Source: Arthrobacter globiformis | Lineage (GTDB): Bacteria; Actinomycetota; Actinomycetes; Actinomycetales; Micrococcaceae | Reading direction: 5' to 3' | Length of the DNA: 64,000 nucleotides | NCBI RefSeq assembly: GCF_030817195.1 | Contig: NZ_JAUSYZ010000001.1 | Span: 1,550,001-1,614,000 of the forward strand | Shown: one piece after another, positions 40,131 through 48,150 of the stretch | How positions within the stretch are numbered: the first letter of the stretch is position 1 | Layout: each line of letters begins with the position of its first letter | The notes under the pieces: generated by a model | Database searches by the model: none | The model's input: the letters and a program-made list of their open reading frames with translations, nothing else | Told to the model about the DNA's origin: nothing | Made by a program: the position numbers and the translations under genes

Positions 40131-40241
40131 TTTAACCACCATCCACACCCGCCCAGGGCCCCGGCGCATCCGCCGGGGCCCTGGCCGTTTAAAACCTGAC
40201 CCGTCCAAAAAGTCGCACCGCCCGCCCCCCGGCGCCCGGCG

Positions 40242-41189
40242 TCAGCCCCAGAATTCGGTGAGCTGCTCGGCTAGGGCGCTGCCCTGGTTGTAACCAGCCC
40301 GGGCAGCGGGCGGACGTAGCGTCAGATCCATCGCATTGGCGCCGAACATGTGCTCGGAGTTGCTATCCGGGAAGATGGTTTCGACTTTGCTGCCGCCTGC
40401 GCGTAGCCCGTCGACCTGTGTTGCGAGATGCAAGCCCCAGTTCACCGGCGTCCGTGTTCTGCCGCCGAATGGCGAGAGCACCAGCACCCGCTGGTATCCG
40501 GCCGCCAGATCGGCATTTTCGGCGTTGGATCGGTAGCCGCCGTCGATATAACGGTTGTCCCCGATCCCGTAGGCGAAGCCACTGGCACAGCTAGCGGCAA
40601 CGGCGTCCGCCAGGTCGACTCCGCTTTGGCGGTCGAAGACGACCGGTTCACCGGATTGGGCATCGACTGCTGTGATGAGCACCCTTCGTTGCGGCCAGTG
40701 CTGGCTGGGCAGCCGCGCGGCGACAGTTGCGCGCCACCGCTGCTGTACGGACGTGTCCGACGCCGCATCCATGTCGAGTGCCGCCGCGCCCATTCTGCGG
40801 CGCATGTCGGCTGCGTCCTCAGCGGCGGCAATGATCTTGCTGGTTCTCTCCATGTGGTCCGCCACTGGCTTGGACGGAACGCGTCCGCTGCCGGATCCGG
40901 CCGGACCGGTCCCTTGCTGGAGCCGGGGCTGGGGCTGGGGCGCGGCGGCGAGGATGGCGGCCAGCAGTTCGGCGGGGGTCGCGCCAGCTATCTGGGCCGC
41001 GGCCGTGGAGCCGGCTGACGTTCCGATGGTCAGGTCGGCTGTGGTCACGTCCAGCCCGGAATCGGACAGGCCGGCGATGACGCCGATCAGCCACGCATTG
41101 CCTGTCGATCCGCCGCCACCGAGGACCAACGCTCGGTCGGAGACCGTCGTGGAGGTGAAATGCAGAGGTGAAGAAGGTGTTGTGTTCAT
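40242..41189 (-). CDS. Patatin-like phospholipase
   Basis: The 315-residue protein has the oxyanion GGGGSTG (24-30), the nucleophile elbow GTSAGS with Ser58, and a DGGY motif (about residue 217) for the Asp of the Ser-Asp dyad. Hydrolyses acyl esters of lipids. It has no signal peptide and starts just after a region where short hypothetical frames could not be supported. Divergent from the SDR gene by about 300 bases. Confidence 0.9.
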   Translation of the reverse strand: MNTTPSSPLHFTSTTVSDRALVLGGGGSTGNAWLIGVIAGLSDSGLDVTTADLTIGTSAGSTAAAQIAGATPAELLAAILAAAPQPQPRLQQGTGPAGSGSGRVPSKPVADHMERTSKIIAAAEDAADMRRRMGAAALDMDAASDTSVQQRWRATVAARLPSQHWPQRRVLITAVDAQSGEPVVFDRQSGVDLADAVAASCASGFAYGIGDNRYIDGGYRSNAENADLAAGYQRVLVLSPFGGRTRTPVNWGLHLATQVDGLRAGGSKVETIFPDSNSEHMFGANAMDLTLRPPAARAGYNQGSALAEQLTEFWG

Positions 41190-41489
41190 GGGAGTCGCCT
41201 TTCGCGAATTTGCCGGCGGTGCTCCCGGTGGCGACTACTTCAGTCGCGCGATCGTGGACTGCGGGGGAGCACCCGTTGCGGATACTGCGTTCATGGGTCT
41301 CACCTCCTGCCAATAGATCACGATCACCGGAAAGCTATCACTTCGGCGAAGGGGCGCGCAATCGGCAACATGAGATTCCAGCCAGTATCCTGCTTTCCCT
41401 CTGCCCCGGGAACATGTCCTGGCAGGACGCCGTTGTATGTGGGACGCCGCCTCATGGTTCAGCGGCTCAATCACAGCAAAGGACACCTC
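41190..41489. other. Gene-free stretch between patatin and SDR genes
   Basis: These 300 bases hold the promoters of two divergent genes. Minus-strand and plus-strand open frames overlap here but have weak codon bias and no ribosome sites, so no gene is called. A CAATAGATCACGATCACCGG block near 41310 may be a binding site; not resolved. Confidence 0.5.
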
Positions 41490-42344
41490 ATGCCCCAGCG
41501 CACCATCGTGATTACCGGCGCCAGCGACGGCATCGGTGCAGCAGCCGCGCGGTACCTGGCGCGGGCAGGCGACTGGATCGTCGTCGTCGGGCGTTCCCCA
41601 GGGAAGACCGCAGCGGTCGGTGCGGAACTGGGCGTTGACTACTTCGTCTGCGACTTCGCGGAGCTGGCGCAGGTGCGAGAGCTGGCCGCGGCGTTGCGCG
41701 AAAGGTACCCGCGAATCGATGTCCTGGTGAACAACGCCGGCGGGATCATGCGCGGCCATGAGCTGACCGTGGACGGCCACGAGAAGACGTTCCAGGTCAA
41801 CCATCTAGCGCCGTTCCTGCTCACGAGCGAGCTGATGGATATTCTCACCGCCAGCCGTGCCACCATCATCAATACCTCCAGCGCTGCCAACGGTTTCGGG
41901 CGCCTGGATCTGACGGATCTCAACTCAGAGCGCAGCTACTCGACAAACCGCGCCTACGGTACGGCGAAGCTGGCGAACATCCTGTTTACCGCGGAGCTGC
42001 AGAACCGCTACGGGAAGGACGGCATTGCGGCGGCCGCCTTCCATCCCGGCGTCGTGGCGACCAACTTCGCTGCTGAGTCCACAAGCTGGTTCCGCCATGC
42101 CTACAAGACCGTGTTCAACCGGTTCCTGATCTCGGCCGAGCAGGGCGCTGACACGCTCGTTTGGCTCGCTACATCCCCGCCCGGACGGGACTGGGTGCCC
42201 GGCGCCTTCTACGTCAAGCGTGCGCTGGCGAAGGCCAACAAGCAGGCCTACGACGCCGGGCTGGCGAGGAGCCTCTGGGACCGCAGCCTGGAGCTAGTCA
42301 GCGCCGGCGAGCCGCTGGAGAAGCCCGAACTGGACAACGTCTGA
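41490..42344 (+). CDS. Short-chain dehydrogenase/reductase
   Basis: ATG 41490 follows AAAGGA and gives 284 residues. NAD(P) motif TGASDGIG (9-16), VNNAGG (80-85), catalytic Ser130/131 and YGTAK with Tyr156 and Lys160 define an SDR. Resembles retinol dehydrogenase-like members (GMRGHELTVDGHEKTFQVNH-type block). Divergent from the patatin gene. Confidence 0.93.
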   Translation: MPQRTIVITGASDGIGAAAARYLARAGDWIVVVGRSPGKTAAVGAELGVDYFVCDFAELAQVRELAAALRERYPRIDVLVNNAGGIMRGHELTVDGHEKTFQVNHLAPFLLTSELMDILTASRATIINTSSAANGFGRLDLTDLNSERSYSTNRAYGTAKLANILFTAELQNRYGKDGIAAAAFHPGVVATNFAAESTSWFRHAYKTVFNRFLISAEQGADTLVWLATSPPGRDWVPGAFYVKRALAKANKQAYDAGLARSLWDRSLELVSAGEPLEKPELDNV

Positions 42345-42363
42345 CATGTGTCAGCCGAAGGTC

Positions 42364-42715
42364 TCAACCTTCGCAGCCTATGCCATCACTGTCCCTGTCC
42401 AGGCCGTAGATGTCCGCACCAGTGACGGTCACCGGACCCTGTACATAGGCGGGCCCGTTACCGCTCCGCCAGCGCAGTCCACGTCTGAGGCGATTGGTAC
42501 GCAGGCGCCAGAGTAATTCGGGTCGCAGTTGGAGGGGGCAGCTGCAGGCGGTGCGACTATGGCCTGCTGCGCTGCCTTGTCCGCCGCCGCTTGCGCAGCG
42601 GCAGCTTCCTGGGCTGCCGTGGCTTCTGCTGCACGTTGCGCTGCCTGAGCGGCGGCCGCCGCCTCCGCAGCCCCGCGGGACGGTTTCGGTCTAGGCGGCG
42701 AGAGCTGAGGGAGGG
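42364..42715 (-). pseudogene. Excalibur calcium-binding domain gene, frameshifted and truncated
   Basis: Minus strand codes an Ala/Gln-rich linker (AAEAAAAAQAAQRAAEATAA) then SNCDPNYSGACVPIASDVDC, then, after one missing base near 42453-42458, GNGPAYVQGPVTVTG and DIYGLDRDSDGIGCEG with a TGA at 42364. The second part is a textbook excalibur domain (DxDxDGxxCE). The frame before it is cut by stops in a 32-bp tandem repeat and no signal peptide is found. Intact relatives are cell-surface proteins. A consensus error could explain the frameshift but not the missing N-terminus. Confidence 0.8.
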
Positions 42716-42777
42716 TTTGGGGTTAGGCGGCGAAAGGTGAGGGAGGGTTTGGGGTCAAGCGACGAGAGGTGAGGAAG
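42682..42777 (+). repeat. 32-bp tandem repeat, three copies
   Basis: Unit GGTTTGGGGTTAGGCGGCGA plus AAGGTGAGGGAG, three direct copies with a few differences. It lies between the excalibur remnant and the GGDEF-EAL gene. Confidence 0.9.
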
Positions 42778-42789
42778 GGTTGGCCTGGG

Positions 42790-44937
42790 TCAGCGGCGCA
42801 GGCGCAGACCTTCAAGGGCCTCGAGCGCTGCGATGGAGCGGCTGATGGCCTGCTCGAGGCCGGCCTCGGATTCGGGAACCGAGAACAGGTAACCCTGCAT
42901 GGCGTCGCACTGCAGGTCCGTCAGGTAGGCGGCCTGCTGGGAGGTTTCGATGCCCTCGGCGGTGACGCCAAGACCAAGGCTGTGGGCCATGTTGATCATG
43001 GAACTGAGGATCGGCAGCTTCTCCGCCCCTGTCCGGACCATGGAAACGAAGGACTGGTCGATCTTCACCGCGTCCACCGGCAGATCCTGAAGCCTGCCCA
43101 GCGAGGAGTAACCGGTGCCGAAATCATCGAGCGCAACCCGCACGCCGGCGCTGCGCAGGCTTGCAAGCTGGCTGATCACGTGGTCGTCGGCATCGAAAAA
43201 CACGCTCTCCGTCACCTCCAGCACCAGCTGCCGGGGGTCCATGCCGTGGGACTCGGCCATGTCCAGCACGCTGCCGGCGAAATCGCAGTCCCGCAGCTGC
43301 ACGCCGGACACGTTGACCGCAAGGGAACGCTCGGCGCCGGCTGAAAGCCAGGGTCCAAGCTGGATAAAACTTTCCCGCATCATCTGCAGGCCGACCGCAG
43401 AGATCAGTCCGCTGCGCTCCGCCGTCGGAATGAACTGTGACGGCGGGACATTCCTCCCGTCGCGCTCCCACCGTGCCAGGGCCTCGAACTGGATCACCTC
43501 ACCCAGCTGAGGCGAGACAACCGGCTGGTAGCTCACGCTGATCTGGTCGTTGTCGACGGCGAGCCTCAGTCCCGCTTCCATGTCCGTCCGCTGCACCAGG
43601 GCCGTCATCATCTCCGGCTGGAACCGCATGTACCGGTTCTTGCCCGCCGCTTTGGCCGCGTACATCGCCACGTCCGCACGCCGCAGCAGCTCCGACGCGG
43701 CCACCGCGTCCTCACAGAGCGAAGCGATTCCCAGGCTCAGGCTGGGCCGCAGCATGGACCCCTCGATCCATACCGGAACATTGAGCGACTGCACGATCCG
43801 CGCCGCGATGGACTCGGCATCTGTGGCTTCGGTCAGAAGCACGACGAACTCGTCACCGCCCAGCCGTGCCACCGTGTCGTCCGGCCGGACGCATGCCCTG
43901 AGCCGGCGGGCCACCTCCACCAGCATCTGGTCCCCTGCGGCATGGCCCAGGATGTCGTTGACCTCCTTGAAGTCGTCAAGATCCAGAAGGAGGACGTCGA
44001 CGGCGGCACTGCCACCGCCGTGCAGGGCTTCAGCCAGCTGGTCATGGAACAGCTTTCGGTTCGCCAAGCCGGTCAGCGGATCCTGGAACGCCATGGCTCT
44101 GAGCTGTTCTGCCTGCTCGGCGAGGTCCGCCATCGCCTGCCGCGCCTGCTCCTGGGCCCGGCGCCGCGGCGTCACATCACGGAAGCTCCAGACCCTGCCC
44201 ACCACCACGTTGCCGACCCGCTGCGGCCGTGAATAACGCTCAAAAGTACGGCCGTCGCGGAACTCCAGGGTGTCGTGGCTTTCCGCGGTGGGGTGCGCGT
44301 ACAGCTCGTTGACCTTGTCCACGAAGCTTTCCGGGTGCGAGAGGAGACCAAGCACATGATTCATCACTGCAGCGTCATCGCCTGTGGCCATTAGTTCGCG
44401 CGGGATACCCCACATCTTGCTGAACTGCTCGTTGATGCCGGCGATATTGCCGTCGATGCCCACCACCAGGATTCCGTCGGCCGTGGACTCCAGGGTAGCG
44501 CTGAGCAGCGACATCGCCTCCCGCAGCTCGGCGTCGGCCTCCTGCCGGTGAAACGTGGGCCGGACCGACGCGACCAGGCATGGGCCGCCGTCGGACTCCA
44601 GCAGCGAGCAGGCCACCTCGCCGTGGAACTCCGTGCCATCACTGCGCAGGCCGTAGGACTCGAAAGGGGTCTGTGCGGCGGCGCTGTCTCCGGACCCGCT
44701 GCGCAGGCTGGCGAAGAGTCGGTCGAAACCGCCGCGGTAGCCTTCGGCGAGGAGCATCCGGTGGTCCTGGCCCACGAGCTGAGGCCTGCCGTAGCCGAAG
44801 AGCCTCTCGGCGGCGGCATTGGCCCGGGCAATGACCCCGTCGCCGGCCACCACCAGTACCGCGTCCGGCAGCGCGTCGAATAGGGCAGCGGAACTGTCGG
44901 CCGGATCCTCCCCAGGACGTGGGGAAGCCGCTGTCAT
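42790..44937 (-). CDS. PAS-GGDEF-EAL cyclic-di-GMP protein
   Basis: ATG 44937 gives 715 residues; longer frames upstream pass through repeats. Order: two PAS-type sensor regions (about 16-130, 140-265), GGDEF at LGGDEFVV (about 359, active-site motif intact with the preceding DLDDFKEVNDILGH) and EAL at FEALARW (about 485) with DDFGTGYSSL and TAEGIE. Both catalytic motifs are present, so synthesis and breakdown of c-di-GMP are both possible. No membrane helix seen. It lies next to UDP-glucose dehydrogenase and glycosyltransferase genes on the same strand. Confidence 0.94.
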   Translation of the reverse strand: MTAASPRPGEDPADSSAALFDALPDAVLVVAGDGVIARANAAAERLFGYGRPQLVGQDHRMLLAEGYRGGFDRLFASLRSGSGDSAAAQTPFESYGLRSDGTEFHGEVACSLLESDGGPCLVASVRPTFHRQEADAELREAMSLLSATLESTADGILVVGIDGNIAGINEQFSKMWGIPRELMATGDDAAVMNHVLGLLSHPESFVDKVNELYAHPTAESHDTLEFRDGRTFERYSRPQRVGNVVVGRVWSFRDVTPRRRAQEQARQAMADLAEQAEQLRAMAFQDPLTGLANRKLFHDQLAEALHGGGSAAVDVLLLDLDDFKEVNDILGHAAGDQMLVEVARRLRACVRPDDTVARLGGDEFVVLLTEATDAESIAARIVQSLNVPVWIEGSMLRPSLSLGIASLCEDAVAASELLRRADVAMYAAKAAGKNRYMRFQPEMMTALVQRTDMEAGLRLAVDNDQISVSYQPVVSPQLGEVIQFEALARWERDGRNVPPSQFIPTAERSGLISAVGLQMMRESFIQLGPWLSAGAERSLAVNVSGVQLRDCDFAGSVLDMAESHGMDPRQLVLEVTESVFFDADDHVISQLASLRSAGVRVALDDFGTGYSSLGRLQDLPVDAVKIDQSFVSMVRTGAEKLPILSSMINMAHSLGLGVTAEGIETSQQAAYLTDLQCDAMQGYLFSVPESEAGLEQAISRSIAALEALEGLRLRR

Positions 44938-45010
44938 GCCACCGTTGCGTGAGACCGCGAGAAACTCATTGAGCGTCCACCCCCTCACCAAGATGGTACC
45001 GCTGACCCTC

Positions 45011-45113
45011 CCCACCGGCACCCTAACCTCGCAAGCTCGGCCAGGGAACCCTGCCGGCGTGGGCCCGGGCGTGGGCCCAGGCTCAACCAGCGGACGGAGG
45101 CTCAACCGGCGGA
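45011..45113 (+). repeat. Composite intergenic repeat (type 2 + type 1)
   Basis: CCCACCGGCACCCTAACCTC, GCTCGGCCAGGG, GTGGGCCCAGGCTCAACCAG and AGGCTCAACCGGCGG in order. The inverted partner is at 46521-46671, so UDP-glucose dehydrogenase is bracketed. The gene's stop is the TCA of the last unit. Confidence 0.88.
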
Positions 45114-46487
45114 GATGTGCTCAGTCAGAGCCGCCGCCTGGTTCGTGCCGAGGCCGCGCACCGTCCAGTCTTCCGCCCGCCACGCCGCGGTATCCAGCAC
45201 GTTGCGCGCGTCCAGCACCGTCCGGCGTCGTACCAGCTGCCCGACGGCGGCCGGTGACAGGTCGCGGTACTCGGCCCATTCCGTCAGCAGCAGCACCAGC
45301 TCGGCACCCTCGAGCGCCCTCGCGGCAGAGGCCTCGAAGCGCAGCTGCGGGAAGCGCATCCACGAGTTGTTGATGGCCTTGGGATCCGTCACCGTGACGT
45401 GCGCACCGGCCGAGGCAAGCCGGAGTGCGACGTCGAGGGCGGGGGAGTCGCGGATGTCGTCCGTGTCCGGCTTGAACGCCGCGCCCAGCACGGTCACCGT
45501 CCGGCCGGCGATCGAGCCGCCGCAGAGTTCCTTGGCAACCTCCGCGGTCCGGGCACGCTGGCCGAGGTTGATGGAGTCCACCACGGCCATCCAGTCCTCC
45601 ACAGAATGGACCTCCAGCGCCTGCGCCTGGGCCCGGAGGCTGCGGATGTCCTTGGGCAGGCAGCCGCCGCCGAAACCGAGCCCGGCGTGCAGGTACCGGT
45701 TGCCGATGCGCGGGTCCATGCCCATCGCCTCGCTCAGCTCGCTGACGTCGGCGCCGGCGGCGTCGCACAGTTCCGACATGGCGTTGATGAAGCTGACCTT
45801 CGTCGCCAGGAAAGCGTTCGACGCCGATTTGATCAGTTCCGCGGTGGCGAAATTGCACACGAGCCGCGGGATGCCGGCGCGCAGCAGCGGCTCGTACACC
45901 GCGTCCAGTACGGCGGTCACACCGCGGGCCGCTCCCGGCGTCCCGTCGCTGCGGCGCCCGAAGGCGCCCTCCTTGCCGCCCCGCACCCCGTACACCAGCC
46001 TGTCCGGCACCAGAGTGTCCTTCACCGCCGTGCCCTGCCGCAGGAACTCGGGATTCCAGCCGAGCAGCACGTCGGGCCGTGCCGCGAGGATGCGCCCCAG
46101 CTTGTCGACGGTCCCCACGGGCACCGTGGATTTACCGACGACGGCGGCACCCCTGCCCAGGTGCGGAAGGAGACTTTTGGTGGCGGAGACCAAGTAGCTG
46201 AGGTCGGCGCCGTCGGACGTCTTCGATTGCGGCGTGCCCACGCAGAGGAAGTGCATCTGCGCCCCGGCGGCGTCGGCGAAGGCAGTGGAAAAGCGCAGGC
46301 GGCCGGTGGCCCGGCCGTCGCGCAGGAGTTCGTCCAGTCCCGGTTCGAAGAAGGGCGCCCGGCCGGCGGCCAGCTGCTCGACACGTGCGGGGTCGACGTC
46401 GATCCCCACCACCGTGTGGCCCATGGAGGCGAGAGTGGCCGCATGCACGGCGCCGAGGTAGCCGCAGCCGATCACGGAAATGTTCAC
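45102..46487 (-). CDS. UDP-glucose/GDP-mannose dehydrogenase family protein
   Basis: The 461-residue protein starts at GTG 46487 (MNISVIGCGYLGAVHAATLA) with a Rossmann motif GCGYLG and has GKSTVPVGT, NPEFLRQGTAVKD and the catalytic Cys in GFGGGCLPKD (about 274). It oxidises UDP-glucose to UDP-glucuronate, twice by NAD+. An insertion GGKEGAFGRRSDGTPGAARG lies between the first and central domains. It overlaps the glycosyltransferase by 4 bases. UDP-glucuronate would feed surface polysaccharide. Confidence 0.95.
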   Translation of the reverse strand: MNISVIGCGYLGAVHAATLASMGHTVVGIDVDPARVEQLAAGRAPFFEPGLDELLRDGRATGRLRFSTAFADAAGAQMHFLCVGTPQSKTSDGADLSYLVSATKSLLPHLGRGAAVVGKSTVPVGTVDKLGRILAARPDVLLGWNPEFLRQGTAVKDTLVPDRLVYGVRGGKEGAFGRRSDGTPGAARGVTAVLDAVYEPLLRAGIPRLVCNFATAELIKSASNAFLATKVSFINAMSELCDAAGADVSELSEAMGMDPRIGNRYLHAGLGFGGGCLPKDIRSLRAQAQALEVHSVEDWMAVVDSINLGQRARTAEVAKELCGGSIAGRTVTVLGAAFKPDTDDIRDSPALDVALRLASAGAHVTVTDPKAINNSWMRFPQLRFEASAARALEGAELVLLLTEWAEYRDLSPAAVGQLVRRRTVLDARNVLDTAAWRAEDWTVRGLGTNQAAALTEHISAG

Positions 46488-47785
46488 AGGATGGCTCCTT
46501 GAGTGCTGTTGGTTTCTGGTTCCGGAAGCTCAACCAGCGATCCGCTGGTTGAGCCTGGGCCCACTCCGGCAGGGTTCCTTAGCCGAGCTTGCGAGGTTGG
46601 GGTGCCGGTGGGGAGCGAAACCGAGGGAGTTTTTGTTTCGCAGTGATCTCGACAAACTCGATCAGCGATGGAGGTGCCGGCAATGACGGCCTTGTAGTCC
46701 CGGACCAGTTCCGCGCACAGGGCCGGCCACGTCCGGCCCTGTACCGAAGCGTGAGCCGCCGCGGCGAACGCGCGGCGCTTGGCGTCGTCGCCCATCAGGT
46801 CCATCACATGCCTGCGCAGGCCGGCCAGGTCACCGGGTTCATAGAGCCAGCCGGTGCGGGAATTTTCCACCAGATCCAGGGGGCCTCCGCGGCCCGTGGC
46901 CACCACCGGAACACCCGATGCCATGGCCTCCTGGATGGTCTGGCAGAAGGTCTCGAACTCGCCCGGGTGGACGAACAGGTCGAACGACGCCACGGCCCGG
47001 GCCAGGTCTTCGCCGCCGAGGAATCCGGTGAACACGGCGTTGGGAAGCGCTTCCTCCAGCGCGGCCCGCTGCGGACCGTCACCCACAATCACCAGGCGGG
47101 TGCCGGGGATATCGGCCAGCACGGCAAGGTCCTCCACCTGCTTCTCCACCGCCAGGCGGCCCACATAGCCGATGATCCGCTCACCGCCCGGCGCCACGGA
47201 AGCCCGCCATCCGTCGTCGCGCTTTCCCGGTGCAAAACGCGCGGTATCCACACCGCGCCGCCATATGCCCACCCGCAGAATCCCGCGGCCGCGCAACTGG
47301 TTCAGCGCGAAAGTGGACGGCACCAGCGTCCGGGACGCCAGGAGATGAATGTTTTCCACCCTGTTCCAGGCCCAGTTCTCCAGGAACGGCACCCCGTACC
47401 GGGCGGCGTAGCCGGGAACCTCGGTCTGGTAGATGGCCACCGTGGGGATCCCCAGCTGATGCGCGGCCTGCGCCGCCCGCCAGCCGAGCACGAACGGCGA
47501 CGCCAGGTGGACCACGTCCGGTGCGTAGTCGGCAAGGATTCTCTTGACCCGGTACACACCTCCCAGCGCCACCCGCACGTTCGTGTAACCCGCCAGCGGA
47601 ACGGAGGGCAGCCGGTGCACAAACGCGCCGTGCACAACGTCCAGAACATCAGCGTCCGACGTCGACGGCGCAATCACCAATACCTCATCGCCCCGTTCCT
47701 GCAGGTGCTCAAGCACTCGCAGGATGGAGTGCGTGACTCCGTTCATCAGCGGCAGGAATGATTCGGCAACGATAGCGATCCTCAC
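46484..47785 (-). CDS. Glycosyltransferase family 4-type protein with repeat-derived tail
   Basis: The 433-residue protein is a GT-B glycosyltransferase: MRIAIVAESFLPLMNGVTHS at the N-terminus, GVDTARFAPGKR, GYVGRLAVEKQVEDL, LFVHPGEFETFCQTIQEAMA and VPVVATGRGGPLDLVENSRT, similar to PimB/MgtA-type mannosyl- or glucosyltransferases. From about residue 372 (ADRVCRDHCETKTPSVSLPTGTPTSQARL, seen as TPTSQARLRNPAGVGPG) the sequence is translated intergenic repeat; the native domain ends before. It overlaps the dehydrogenase GTG by 4 bases, so the tail also makes the coupling. Confidence 0.9.
   Translation of the reverse strand: MRIAIVAESFLPLMNGVTHSILRVLEHLQERGDEVLVIAPSTSDADVLDVVHGAFVHRLPSVPLAGYTNVRVALGGVYRVKRILADYAPDVVHLASPFVLGWRAAQAAHQLGIPTVAIYQTEVPGYAARYGVPFLENWAWNRVENIHLLASRTLVPSTFALNQLRGRGILRVGIWRRGVDTARFAPGKRDDGWRASVAPGGERIIGYVGRLAVEKQVEDLAVLADIPGTRLVIVGDGPQRAALEEALPNAVFTGFLGGEDLARAVASFDLFVHPGEFETFCQTIQEAMASGVPVVATGRGGPLDLVENSRTGWLYEPGDLAGLRRHVMDLMGDDAKRRAFAAAAHASVQGRTWPALCAELVRDYKAVIAGTSIADRVCRDHCETKTPSVSLPTGTPTSQARLRNPAGVGPGSTSGSLVELPEPETNSTQGAIL
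46521..46671 (-). repeat. Composite intergenic repeat, inverted copy
   Basis: On the minus strand: CCACCGGCACCCCAACCTCG, CAAGCTCGGCTAAGGAACCC, GTGGGCCCAGGCTCAACCAG, then inverted CGCTGGTTGAGC; it also holds the variant CGCTGATCGAGTTTGTCGAG. This sequence encodes the last roughly 60 residues of the glycosyltransferase. Confidence 0.9.
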
Positions 47786-47865
47786 CCCTCAACGGTGTTC
47801 CCGCCGTCTAACCATGCGGGGGAGTGGGCGTGACCGTGAAGGGAAGGTTGGGTAAACAGGCGGGG

Positions 47866-48114
47866 CTAGCGTTCCTCGTGGCGGAGAACGTCCGGCAGCT
47901 CGTCCACGAAGACAGTCTGCGGCGGGTCGAGGTAGATGACCAGCACCTCGTCACCGACAGGAAAGACACTGACCTTGTCGAACGGGTAGGCGTGGAAGGC
48001 GCTGACCCCACCACGGTACGGGAGCATGACCTCCCCCACGGTACCGGGGCCGATCCGCCCGGTGACCCGGCCGATCTTCCCGGTCAGGCTCCGGTCAACG
48101 TTTCTGTGCACCAT
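47866..48114 (-). CDS. NfeD-like OB-fold protein, 82 residues
   Basis: Small soluble protein: LTGKIGRVTGRIGPGTVGEVML and GDEVLVIYLDPPQTVFVDEL show the beta-barrel of the NfeD C-terminal domain, without the membrane part of full NfeD. It lies 36 bases after the flotillin gene on the same strand, the classic NfeD-flotillin pair that organises membrane microdomains. Confidence 0.8.
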   Translation of the reverse strand: MVHRNVDRSLTGKIGRVTGRIGPGTVGEVMLPYRGGVSAFHAYPFDKVSVFPVGDEVLVIYLDPPQTVFVDELPDVLRHEER

Positions 48115-48150
48115 GGTCCTCGACCTCCCTGGGCTACCTCGACCCCTGTC

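Noticed and set aside
42682..42777. Possible CRISPR array
   Set aside because: The units are directly adjacent with no unique spacers; simple tandem repeat.
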